NCBI RefSeq assembly: GCF_048544455.1
Contig: NC_133529.1
Span: forward strand, 43,997,456 to 44,061,455
Length of the DNA: 64,000 nt
Direction: 5' to 3'
Source: Silene latifolia
Lineage: Eukaryota > Streptophyta > Magnoliopsida > Caryophyllales > Caryophyllaceae
In this document: positions 11,043 through 21,443 of the stretch, in pieces
How positions within the stretch are numbered: position 1 is the first letter of the stretch
How the letters are laid out: every line of letters starts with the position of its first letter
Position numbers and translations under genes: made by a program
The notes under the pieces: model-generated
Told to the model about the DNA's origin: nothing
Databases searched by the model: none
Seen by the model: the letters and a program-made list of their open reading frames with translations, nothing else

Positions 11043-11982
11043 CATTTTTTTTTTCTTTCTTTCACGTTTTTTTTTTTTTTTTCTTTCCTCCTTCCTTAAT
11101 ACAAACACCAACTCCAAACAAGAGTGACAGGCCAAACTGCAATGGAAAACATACCACAAAGGACAAACTAACTAGCTTGACTAGGCAGGCTTAGTTTGGA
11201 ATGTAGCTAATGGGTCAAAAGGCAGGTTTTGGCTAATGTGGAGCTAAATGGGTGAAAGATATAAAGAAAGGGGAATTTGCAAGACCCTCCCTGCATGTGA
11301 CACCAACCACAAACCCGAATATGTGCATTTGACGAGAAATTGAATGTCAATAATGTGCAAATGAGATGAACATGCTATGCAAGGAGTACTACTCTCAAAA
11401 TTCCTAATGAACTGGTCATGAATGGCACCAGTTATGGCTCTAAAAACTCAGAATTTTTAAGTAGTTTGCCAATTTATCAGGTTGTCTAAACAGTCAGCTT
11501 ATATTTGAACAGAAATTCGTAGATTATGCGTATGACAAAGCTAAAAACCATCAATAAAGTGCAAGGCTCAAGTAAATTGACAAGTTATAGTGCAATTTCA
11601 TCACAGAAATCTCCCGTTCCGACTCAACCTATATGCAAAAAATAAACGTGAAATTTTTTTTTTTTTTTTTTGAATTTTTGAAATTTCCTAATTTTTTTGG
11701 ATTTTTATTTTTTTGGAAAATAAAGAACAATGCAAGCTAAAAAGTAAACGTGAGTGCAAAACAAATGCAGATGCAGACTCAAAAGGATGCAATACCCTCC
11801 CCAAACCAAAACGGACAACGCCCTCGTTGTCCTCCAGCATACACCAGCAAAAAAATGGGGGACGGGGGTATACAACCAATAAAATAAAAATAAAGGAGAC
11901 GAAAGAAAAAGAGTAAGAGAACATACAAAACACGAACTTCCCCAAACCAGCCAGAAAACTGGGGAAGTGAGTAGACCAGTAG
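10225..11982 (-). other. Athila-B polypurine tract and 3' noncoding region
   Basis: The minus strand reads GGTTTGGGGAGATT against the LTR at 10224. The rest has no credible gene. It contains long T-runs on the plus strand (10970-11090 and 11651-11670; A-rich in element RNA). Further copies of the polypurine decamer GGTTTGGGGA occur at 11798-11807 and 11939-11948. Confidence 0.75.
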
Positions 11983-13934
11983 CTACTCGTCGTCGTCGTC
12001 ATCTCCATCTCCCTCCTCCCGGTACAACGGGTCTCTCTCCTCCTCTCTCCGTGCCCGCTCCTCAGCGCGAGCTCTCTCCACCGCCACCTCTGGGTCCTCG
12101 CTCTCCTCCTCGTCCTCTGACACCGGGTACCCCTCAGCTGGGAACAGGAAGAAGGAAGGGTGTGGCCAACCCTCGGGGATCGGTCTGTGTCTCCGTAAGT
12201 GGTACTCGTACAGAGGGTGTAGTGTCAAAGCTAAGTCCCTCTCCATACGAGCCTGACGCTCTGCAAGCTCAATCAACAGACCGTAAACTGCGCCCCCTTG
12301 GTCCTGGACCGTGGGCGCTACAAAAAGAGGAGGTTGTCTAAAAGTAGCCGGAAATACCGGCTCTGTCTGAGTCTGGGTCTGGTCAGTGGGAGGTGGGACA
12401 GGAGTAGGAGTAGGAGTAACAGTGGGAGTAGGGGTCGGATCGGGAGTAGCCGTGGAAGGCTGAGTACTCCCTGCAGGTGTAGACCCCTCTCCAGTCTCAA
12501 CTCGCCGCTTTTTAGCGGCTGGTGCATCAGTAGGTGGTCGAGGCTGGAGTGGAAGGTAAAGTAGAGGCAAGGCAGGCAGACGGTGGCCCTTTACCACTGT
12601 AGGTAAGGGCTCAAGACGGGGAGACGCCGTCGAGGTAAGTCGACAGACAAGCGATCGTCAATCTTCCAAGTCTTGTGGTCTGGGTTCAGCCAATGCCGAG
12701 AGAGCATGGCATCCAGACTCAGTAACCTCTCTCCCGTGAGGTACTGTAGGTCACGTGGCCAGTTGGGGAAAAGGCGATGGGCAAGAATGGTGGCTATGCC
12801 ATCGCATGCAATGGTTCCCGTCTCCTTCTTCCCCTGGTTGTGGAGGTACTGGGCGGTGAGGTAGGCAATGTTGAAGGTGAAAGGACCTTCACAGTCGACA
12901 TTCAGGTAACCGCCCAGGATGGAGAGCTCGCGGTTCGTGATGTTATTCGGCTCCTTTCGGCCGAAAATAGAGCTCCCCATGAGTCTGAAAAAACAACGGA
13001 CGGGGGGATGGTGGACCTGGTGGAGCTTTCGCTCCTGAAAACGGGTCTGGGCTAAGCACCGCCAAACCTGTTTGTAGACCTTCCTCGAGTCTGACGTCAC
13101 ACCCGAGGGGGTAAGGTCTAGCAAACTACCAAACTCTGCCAGAGGCATCTGAAAGGTCCGCTTAAATAACCGGAAAGAGACTGAACGACTGTCGGGGTCG
13201 GTCTTATGTGCATCTGGGGAGAAGGTGAAAGAGCTGAGAAACTCGAGACTCAGCTCTAAGAAGGTGTGGCCCCTCATGGTAATGAGGCCAGGCATCCCCG
13301 TGACCCGTAATAAATCACACACTGACTCGTAAATGCCGAGTTACACTAATGACACTTTGTCTAAGAAACGGGAAGGCATGTGCTCACACTTTAGCAGGTT
13401 ATAAAATTTATCGCGATGTAAAGAATTGACGAATAATACCTGCGGGTAGTCCGGGTGAGAATCGAGGGAAGTGTCCCCTCGAATAGTAACTGTCTCAGAA
13501 GTAGGCGGATCGGCAGCTGAGGTAGAAGCAGAAGCAAGGGTAGCAGCTGTGGAAGTGCTAGCTGTGGTGGAAGGAGAAGTAGCTGAAGCTGGTGTAGCTT
13601 TGACTAGTCTACGACCCCGGCTTCCGTCTCTGGCACGCAAAGCGGCGGCCCGCTCTCGGACTGTGTAAGGAACTAAAGCAGCTCTGAAGGTAGCTGAGGC
13701 TGCTGGTGAGAGTGCCACTGGTGTAGAAGTGGTGGCAGAAGTGGTGGCTGGAGTAGCCTGAACTGAGCTCCCAGCTGAGCTAGCTGGAGCGTAAACTGTC
13801 CCTGCAGCTGAAACAAAGAAAACCGGAGCTGCAGTAGTGACTAAAGTAGAGCTAGTGGCAACAGCAGGGGCCACTGACTCACTCAAAGGTGGACTGGAGG
13901 TGGTACTAGCAGAGGGTATGGTACTTGACTCCAT
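11983..13934 (-). pseudogene. ATHILA-type third ORF of Athila-B, broken
   Basis: It starts at the ATG at 13934. The first about 195 residues include a long low-complexity Ser/Thr/Ala/Pro region. An in-frame TAA at 13341-13343 interrupts it, and the same frame then continues to 12591 through the ATHILA domain (landmark GYLNVDCEG, compare NVDCG in Athila-A). A second break near 12591-12597 needs a frame change into the last about 200 residues. Those are Pro/Thr-rich, include a basic PAAKKRRVE that resembles a nuclear localisation signal, and end in a strongly acidic Glu/Asp tail. The layout (disordered head, ATHILA domain, acidic tail) parallels Athila-A with little primary similarity outside the domain. 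Function is unknown. Confidence 0.75.
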
Positions 13935-15338
13935 CCTGAAATCAGATCAAGGAACAAAATAAGAAAGACTGCTGCTAACCGTGGTTAAAACAACACGTTA
14001 ACCAACATGTGACAGCAAATAATGGCCCTATCAGTCGAAAAATTCGACTTACAGCAAGCAAAACCCAACAATTCCTCTGAATTTTCGAAATGGCAGCATG
14101 TGAATGGTGATAATGTGACAATATAATGACTGCTAATGGAGACTAAGAGGCATGAAAGCCGCATATGAAAGCATGTAGGACTCCTAGCAGTCGAAAAAAA
14201 AAAAATTCTGATTCACAGTACAAGATTCCCAATGATTTACAGCATGTAACGGCGATAGGGGACGGAAAAACAGTTAATCAGCAGCAACAAATAGGCAAGA
14301 ACTGCAGTTAAACAAAGCATGGCAGCATAAAGACCGTCTAACAGTCGAAAAAAATTCGACTAAGAAGCCCTAGTCGCGGAATCTCGCGCAGATTTCGAAT
14401 TAAACAAGCAATAACAGCGAGGAATTGCGATAAGATCATCAAGCAAGCTAATTAAGGGTATATAAACACAATTAAATCGAAAAAATTCGACTAGACATGG
14501 ATTTTTCGAACCCTAATTCAAAATCACCTCATGAAATTCGAATTAATCGAAGAGAAAATGCAAAGAGTGTGAATGAGACACTTACTTGATGATGATGATC
14601 CTACAATAGCAATTAAACTTCAAATAAACAAGCGACAAAGGTGGATTTTAATCAAAAAAACCCGCAAACCCTAATTCCCCTTAAATACCGAGAAAACGAG
14701 CACAAATAAGAGGGAAAACAAGGGGCTTTTGAAGATTAATTAGCAAGGAAGGGATTGTAGGTGGCGGATTTGGTGATTGGGCAAGGAATTTAGGGATTTG
14801 GGGAAGGAATCAATCGCACATAAAGGGGAGTGTTAGTCGAAAATTTGGGAAGAATGAATTAGAAAACAAATTAAGGAGTTTAAGTTAGAAAACTCCCTTG
14901 TCCTGCTCAATTCCACTCGATCGAGTGGTTTTAAACCGCTCGATCGAGCACTGTTGATCCTCCTTCTTCCCATCGAGTAAAATGTTACTCGATCGACCAT
15001 TCCCTCTTTTGGCTTTACTCGATCGACTGGAAAAACAGCTCGATCGACCATATTTTCACTCGATCGAGTACAAAAAGCACTCGATCGAGGATTTTCCTCT
15101 TGAAGGCTCTTTGAATTTCGTCCTTTCTTCCTCGAATTGCGTGAAACTTCCCCAAACCTGCATAAAACACGTCCAAACACATCCAGAATACCAAATACGC
15201 AGAAAACACAGTCTATAGTCTTAGTCTATGCTAAAAATTGTCTAAACTAAATGTCCTAATTAAAACGTAATAAAAACAATTCGAAAGAAGTTCAAACAAT
15301 TTATCTATTACAATTTGTTACACGGGGCATTTCCCCGT
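13935..15338 (-). promoter_or_regulatory. Athila-B noncoding region upstream of the ATHILA-type ORF, candidate internal promoter
   Basis: No protein is supported here. In element sense it has a polypurine-like decamer (15149-15158), the ACTCGATCGAGT cluster (14914-15090), then a TATTTAA-like box at 14681-14687, the same heptamer as in the LTR, and about 740 bp of leader before the ATG at 13934. Internal promoter activity is inference from the repeated layout. Confidence 0.5.
14914..15090 (-). repeat. Internal ACTCGATCGAGT motif cluster of Athila-B
   Basis: Seven copies of CTCGATCGA with flanking A/G variants occur at 20-40 bp spacing. It is the same motif as in the Athila-B LTR cluster. The frames reading through it encode only repetitive Asp-Arg-Val/Ser-Ile-Glu units and are not credible genes. 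Confidence 0.85.
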
Positions 15339-15831
15339 TTAATTCCCATCAAAATTCAGTAGCCCCTTGGTGGGCTTCTGACTGGAGGACGTCACTTCAG
15401 CAATACTGACCGACCTCTTCGATTTCCATGAGCTTGAATTAATATTTGCAACAGTAGGAGGAATGTAGTTCCAATCCACGTAGGTTCGAACCTTCTTCGT
15501 TCTCACTCCTCTGTCATCTTCTTTGGCATCCTTGGCTCCAGTTTGATTGATAATGGTTGCACTACGCCCATTGTGACTCCTTTTTGCTTTCATCCGCACT
15601 GCAAAGCAAGGAAAACAGACGAACTTTCCTCCTTTTTGCTCTCAATCTGAGGCGGAGGGTTAGCAATAACAGCAATATTCTCCAGATTTTCATCTGGAGT
15701 TTCAACAATAGGACTAATAGAAGAGAGAGCATTGCAAGGCTGGGCTTGCATGGGAGCTCTCCGGAACTTGGACTGATGAAAATCGGCTCCTCATCCCCTA
15801 CCGGAAGGTCAAAGTCTTCCCCCGACGTCTA
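15339..15831 (-). pseudogene. Post-protease tail of Athila-B, RT/RNase H/integrase missing
   Basis: After the protease the reading continues, with frame changes, into an acidic Pro-rich linker (around 15620-15760) like those that precede RT in Athila elements. It then goes to an 86-residue basic segment ending at 15339. RT, RNase H and integrase do not occur. The last segment could be the residual C-terminus of a deleted pol or new sequence; I do not recognise it. Confidence 0.45.
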
Positions 15832-16113
15832 TTACCGCACGAGCGGTGGACAAAAATGGTCTCCTAAAATAATAGGGGTGTGTGCATCTTCGGGGATGTC
15901 TAGGACGACAAAATCAACGGGAATAAAGAACTTCCCGATCCGAACAGGTACGTCTTCTACTATACCTAGTGGCCGTGATAGACTACGGTCGGCCATCTGA
16001 ACAGTCATATTGGTGCAACTCAGCTTTGTTAAACCAAGTCTCTTGGCTAGAGACAAAGGTAAAACACTTACGCTGGCGCCTAAATCGCATAGCGCGTTAT
16101 CAATCAATTGCAT
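15832..16113 (-). pseudogene. Aspartic protease of Athila-B
   Basis: It shows the Athila protease signature CDLGASVSVLPLS near its start (DLGA where many retropepsins have DTGA) and PIILGD before a frame break that ends the open frame at 15832. The expected role is Gag-Pol processing within the particle. It follows Gag on the same strand with a small gap and frame change, so at least one lesion separates them. Confidence 0.75.
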
Positions 16114-16155
16114 ACCGATGTGACACGGAATCGAAAAACTACCCGGTCCGATTGC

Positions 16156-18380
16156 TTAGGGGTAACTTATTTTGAAATAGGGTGACCCCACCTCAGTCAA
16201 AGCTACGGTCTCATTGTCATTAATGGTCCTCTTACGTGCTAAAATTTCTTTCATAAACTTTAAATAAGAGGGTACCTTAGTCAACAATTCAGTGAACGGC
16301 ACGGAGACTTCCAAGCTCTTCAAAAGTTCGACAAATTTGCCAAACTGTTGATTAACTTTGGTATTCTGCAGCCGCCTCGGGAAGGGAACCGTGATAGGTA
16401 TCTCAAGTCCCTTGTTTCTCGCTTCCAAAGTGTCTTCCGGTGCAAGTTCAATATCCTTTGGACGCTTCTTACCTCTCGAACGAGGTCTTTCTGGTAATTC
16501 CTCGCTTAAACGAGCACTAGCAGGCTCTCGTATAAGCTTCCCGTCATCGATATCACTCGATCGAGTAACATTCTCACTCGATCGAGCAGTTTCTTCATTA
16601 ACTTCAATCGATCGAGTAACATTTCCACTCGATCGATCAACCTCAGCTTCCTGTTCAATCGATCGAGCAGAAAGACTACTCGATCGAGGGCTTTCTTCAC
16701 CATTTCCACTCGATCGAACTCCAGTCTTCAGTCGATCGAGTAACTCAATTGTCGTGAGCCCTTTTCTCTTAACAGAACACTGTTCATCATCAGTTACGAC
16801 TATCTTCGGGTCTGATTTCTGTACTTCCGGTCCCTCATAAGAAAGACCGCTTCTCAATTCTATCAAATTTACCGTCTCATGTGGATTCTTCTCATTTTGA
16901 GTCGGTAAATGACCCGGCTTCCTTGTGGACTGATTCGCGGCCAGTTGGGCAACTTGAGTCTCAAGTGCCTTATGTGACGCGATTTGCTGTTGATTTTGTT
17001 GATCATTCAGCTGCAATTGCTTTGAGATGGACTGCATCATAGTCTTCAACTCGCTCAATTCACTCACCCCACTTGAAGATGAACCGTGGTTAGGGGGATT
17101 GAAAGACGGAGGCTTCTGATAGCCTTGTTGGTTCTTATGTGGTGGGATATACGATTTCTTCTTCTTTGGTTCGGAGGAGGAGTAGGATTGAGCACGTTTT
17201 GGCTTGTCCACCTCAAATTGGGGTGGATATTTGGCTCGTAATGAGTGTTGTTTTGCCTCTAATGTTGAAAGGCAGCACATTGCTCATAAGGACTAGGACA
17301 ATAATCAGAAACATGTCCATCTCCCTCACACCTTGTACAGACGAAAGGACCGTCTGTCATAGCATTAACCTGGTACATCCATCCTTTGAGAGCTCCTCCT
17401 AATTCATACTTGTCAAACCTCGCGGTAAGAGCTTCTAATGCAGCTACTGAAGAGGATTCAGCGGCTCTCCTTTGGTTTCCTCTTGAATTCCCATATTCGG
17501 CCTTATGAGTGGCCAAATCGTCTATGATCTTCCATCCCTTGGTTGCTCCCAAGTAGTCAGCAAATCGACCATTGGCTGCAGCGTCTAAAATAGCCCTCTG
17601 ATCGTCATATAAACCATTGTAAAAATGGTTGCACAAGCTCCACTTTTCGAAACCGTGGTGCGGTATGGTTCGCACTAGTTTCTTAAATCGAAGCCATGCC
17701 TCATGAAAGTTCTCGTCAGGCCCTTGTTTAAAGCTCGTTATCTGAGCTCTAATGGCGATAGTCCTCGATGCAGAAAAGTACTTCTTATAGAACGCTAAAG
17801 CCAGTGAACTCCAGTCAGTTATACCGTGAGCAGCTCGGTCCAAATCCCTATACCACTCCCTTGCAGCCTCGCGGAGTGAGAAGATGAACATGGTCTCTTT
17901 TATCGATGCGGTGTCACGCCGGTGGGAGGGGGTATGGAGCAAAGCGAGTAATCAATAAAGGTCTCCATATCTTTGAGAAAGCATCTTGATTTGCACTCCC
18001 GAACTGATTTCTCTCGATCATGCTAATATAGGCAGGTTTGGGTTCGAATTTTCTTGCCTCCCCTGGTAAGGCAAACCCCTTATAGAGATTGTCAGCCGTA
18101 GGCTCGGAGTGACTAGCAATGGTTGCTTCCTCAGCCATTTCAGGAAAATCTGGGAAAGTAATAGATTCAACTGATGAATTGGAAACTGGAGAAGACGGTG
18201 GGTTTTCCTCGAAAAGCTCGTTCTCGTAAAAGCTAGAACGAGAACCAGACTCTTCCTCGAACTGTTGTTCTTGAAATAGTCTCCTCTTTACGTGCAAGGA
18301 TCTTTCAATCTCGGGATCGAATGGTAGTAGTGGACCACCTGCGACTGCGCATAAGAAGAAACTACAGACAAGTGTAAGAA
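16156..18380 (-). pseudogene. Gag of Athila-B with frameshifts
   Basis: Three overlapping frames (17914-18297, 17259-17942, 16156-17280) together give a Gag of Athila type. The N-terminus has FDPEIERS-like sequence upstream of 18297 without a clear ATG. The central retrotransposon Gag core includes REWYRDLDRAA and AWLRFKKLVRTIPHHGF. A CX2C...C cysteine cluster (CTRCEGDGHVSDYC) makes one zinc knuckle. A Gln/Asn coiled segment and a Ser/Arg/Glu-rich linker follow, built from the ACTCGATCGAGT motif (16554-16744). Frame changes near 17920 and 17270 break it. The product would form virus-like particles. Confidence 0.75.
16554..16744 (-). repeat. ACTCGATCGAGT motif cluster inside Athila-B gag
   Basis: About eight copies lie within coding sequence, translated as repeated T/A-R-S-S/I-E/D units. 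The same motif makes the noncoding clusters in U3 and ahead of the ATHILA-type ORF, so one short sequence is tolerated in both coding and noncoding settings. Confidence 0.8.
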
Positions 18381-18451
18381 TAGTCTAAGGAACGATGTTC
18401 CTTAAACTGAGAAGGAGTAAAAATAAACAGCTAATAAATTGAACAATTGCC

Positions 18452-18469
18452 TCCCCGGCAACGGCGCCA
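18452..18469 (-). other. Primer-binding site of Athila-B (tRNA-Asp)
   Basis: The minus strand reads TGGCGCCGTTGCCGGGGA, the complement of the 3' end of plant tRNA-Asp(GTC) including CCA. It starts 5 bp downstream of the 5' LTR. Confidence 0.85.
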
Positions 18470-18474
18470 AAATT

Positions 18475-19966
18475 TGACACGTCTGTCGCGTACCTGTCAA
18501 AAATAAAACCTAACGGTCTCAACTAAAATGTAGTAGAGGCAGTCGAGTATCGAATCCACAGGGAGGTAACGTAATTATAACTGTCTATTTCTAATCCTAA
18601 GGTAACAATTGGTGTTTGTTTGAATTTGGTTTCTAAACTACGAGATTAAAGGGAAGAGAAATAAAGTAGAAAGCAGTAAAGACAGGAAAAACGATTTTAA
18701 CTATCAAGAAGAGAGGGACATGTCGGGAATTCGGTTCACTACGGTAGTCCTGTGACTCAGCTGTAAATGATTCAGACGAACTAGGTGTGAGACGGATGTT
18801 AAAAGGTCCTTTCGGTCCACTTTTTTATCCTAAAATACCACTAACTTAACTTTCGTCCTCATTAGGGTAGTCTACTGTTTATAGCAGGCCTATTTAGTCC
18901 AATCTTTCGATCCAGGATAAAATTTAGCCAGATTAAAGGTGACATAGAAGCGTGCACTCAACTAGGTCGGTAATTACAGTTAAATTGCTATAGTGACAGA
19001 GTCTCGTAATTAATTCGTCTAATTCATTCACTACATCATCACATTTCTACCGCAGATCCCCTAATCCCAACATGAAAGGGGTTTAGCTACTCATATCGGT
19101 GATTAAACTAACAGCAGACAAATTTCCAGCAGATAACATAATGAATAAATGATAAATTGCAATAAAGGAAACTAGGGCAAAGGAGAATGATAATATAAAC
19201 AAGAAATAAAAGCAACAAATGATTATTATTAAGTAAGGGAGAGAAAGGATTACAATCTGAGCGAATCCGGCGTAAAGAACCACTGAATCCGAGCAATAAT
19301 AATACGAAATAAAAGTAACAGTGGAGAAAGCAAAGTAACGTAGCAAAGGTTACAGTGAAAAGTTTATCGTCTAAAAGATAGTAAAAAAGAGATACCTAAT
19401 TAACCTAGTAATGTTTGCTTAAATAGCAAACAAAACAAAGTTTAGCGAAATAATCAAACACACGGACTGAATTAAAGCCCATTAGGACGAAACCACTCGA
19501 TCGAGTGGATAAAAACCACTCGATCGACCAACTCTCAGTCAAAACAGCTCGATCGACTGAAAAGCTACTCGATCGAGCAATAGCATCCTCTGCAGCATAA
19601 GGATCGAGTAAAGAAATTACTCGATCGACCAACTTGTGGTGTAGAAACCACTCGATCGACTGGGAAACCTCTCGATCGAGTGACTATGTCTTCATTTCAG
19701 CTCACGTCTTCACCTAAGTGCCTCGTAATGCGTGCCACGACGCTTCCAAATGCAGTAACTCACTCTGGGACAATCCCGTCTCCTCTAAATGCATGCAAAA
19801 AGGACAGAAAGGAGTATGGTTCCACTACTTTCGCGATCATTCCTACAAAAAGGACAAAATACACCAAAGTAGCCAATTCGGGGCAAAATACCATAAAAAC
19901 AGTATAGAAATGCATAGAAATACGTGCTGAAATAGGCCAAAAAGACTATACATTAGGCACGTATCA
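18475..19966 (-). repeat. Athila-B right (5') LTR
   Basis: Same length as the left LTR (1492 bp). Mismatches to the left copy include four close together around 19175-19195. The motif cluster is at 19494-19683 and the TATTTAA-like box at 19419-19425. Confidence 0.95.
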
Positions 19967-19971
19967 TCAAC

Positions 19972-21300
19972 TTTAGCTTTATCGACCTCGATGCCCTTTT
20001 CCGAGATTAAATGACCCAAAACAATTCCTTCATTGACCATGAAATGACACTTTTCCCAATTCAAAACAAGACTAACATCTTCACATTTTTGCAACACAAG
20101 AGAAAGATTATGCAAACATGAGTCAAAGTCCTTTCCATAAACACTAAAATCATCCATAAAAACTTCCATTATGGTCTCTAGGTAATCGGATAAGACACTC
20201 ATCATGCATCTTTGGAAAGTGGCGGGGGCATTACATAAACCAAAAGGCATCCTCCTATATGAAAAAGTACCATAAGGGCATGTGAAGGTGGTCTTATGTT
20301 GGTCATCCGGGTGTATAGGGATTTGGAAGAATCCCGAATACCCGTCAAGGTAACAAAAGAATTTGTTGGAGGCTAACCTCTCAAGCATTTGGTCAATGAA
20401 TGGTAGGGGGAAATGATCCTTTCTTGTTGCAGAATTCAATTTTCGATAGTCAATACACATACGCCAACCGGTGATCATCCTTGTGGGTATTAGCTCATTC
20501 TTTTCATTTGTCCCCACCGTGGTACCTTCTTTCTTAGGTACCACTTGGACGGGGCTAACCCACAAAGAGTCCGATATGGGATATATGATTCCCGCATCAA
20601 GTAATTTCATAACCTCTCCTTTGACAACTTCTTGCATGTGGGGGTTTAATCTTCTTTGAGGTTGAATGGTAGGTCTATGGTCTTCCTCTAGATGAATTCT
20701 ATGCATGCAAAAGTTGGGACTTATCCCCTTAAGGTCATTTAGACTATAACCTATAGCCTTCTCATGTTTTTTCAACATATCAAGCAATTTTCTCAATTGG
20801 TTCTCATCAAGTCTATCATTAACAATCACGGGTTTGGTCTTTGATTCATCAAGGTAAGCATATTTCAAATTTGGGGGAAGGGGTTTTAAAGTAGGAGTTT
20901 GTATCTCACTTTCCTCCTTTGGAGTTTCATTGAGAATTTGCTCCATCTCCATTAGACATTCCATTCTCATGACGTATTCAACTTGTTCTTCATTCTCATC
21001 AATCTCATCACATTCGAATTCCATGATGGATTCCTCTTGCTCTTGAGCTTGTAAGATGTCTTCTAGGATGGATTGCTCATCCTCTATAGGTTGACATGCT
21101 TCCACAAGGATGTTATGCACTAATTCGGATTGTGCATGAGTAAGTTCTTTGTTAGCTAGAGCGGCCTCAAAAAGATCTGCCTCCAATTCCCAATACATAT
21201 TTTTAGCCTCACTTGCTTCCAAGGCCTCCAATGCTTGCATAGGATCTTTGAAGAAAGGTATACTTAAGTGGTCCTCCACAAAAAAATCTATAAGGTCCAT
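19972..21300 (-). pseudogene. Athila-A pol, N-terminal part: acidic leader and reverse transcriptase
   Basis: The ATG is at 21300, about 120 bp after the primer-binding site. The first about 150 residues are acidic and unlike Gag or protease. Then comes the standard Ty3/gypsy RT lead-in and RT: SPVQVVPKK, CIDYRKLN, FCYLDGYSGF, FGLCNAPATFQR and the catalytic FMDD at 20149-20160 (residues 381-384). RT is cut by Athila-B at TSD TCAAC (19967-19971); joined to 6744-8732 it would give about 1105 codons in one frame. The lack of Gag and protease upstream is unusual: normally 1.5-2 kb of gag-pro would stand between PBS and RT. The ORF itself is clean, so this could be a stable pol-only arrangement rather than random decay. 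Confidence 0.9.
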
Positions 21301-21421
21301 CTTGCAAAATATCAAACAACTTGAAAACAATTAGAACAAACCTTGAGGAGTTTTACTTCCCCAAGGCAAAGAAAGACACAACTAATAACAATATAAGAAA
21401 ATCTAAATCAAGTTAACACCG

Positions 21422-21439
21422 TCCCCGGCAACGGCGCCA
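21422..21439 (-). other. Primer-binding site of Athila-A (tRNA-Asp)
   Basis: The minus strand reads TGGCGCCGTTGCCGGGGA, 4 bp downstream of the 5' LTR end at 21444. It is identical to the Athila-B site. Confidence 0.85.
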
Positions 21440-21443
21440 TTTT

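Larger units (their letters stand above)
8733..19966 (-). mobile_element. Athila-B: young Athila-group element with gag-protease but no RT/integrase
   Basis: Both LTRs are 1492 bp (8733-10224 and 18475-19966) and differ at about 11 positions by eye. The TSD TCAAC is at 8728-8732 and 19967-19971. The tRNA-Asp primer-binding site is at 18452-18469 and the polypurine tract adjoins 10224. In element order it carries Gag, protease, a short post-protease tail, a long noncoding stretch with a motif cluster, an ATHILA-type ORF and a 3' noncoding region. RT, RNase H and integrase are absent: no YxDD, SDH or DDE motif occurs between 10225 and 16000. It is therefore non-autonomous, yet its low LTR divergence shows recent mobilisation, so RT and integrase must have come from elsewhere. 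Confidence 0.93.

Noticed and set aside
10848..11159. Minus-strand ORF rich in Lys/Arg
   Set aside because: It is a translation of the long T-run at 10970-11090 in the Athila-B noncoding tail, with no domain and no support.
9752..16744. ACTCGATCGAGT clusters as a CRISPR-like array
   Set aside because: Repeat length (10-12 bp), irregular spacing and the plant retrotransposon setting exclude CRISPR.
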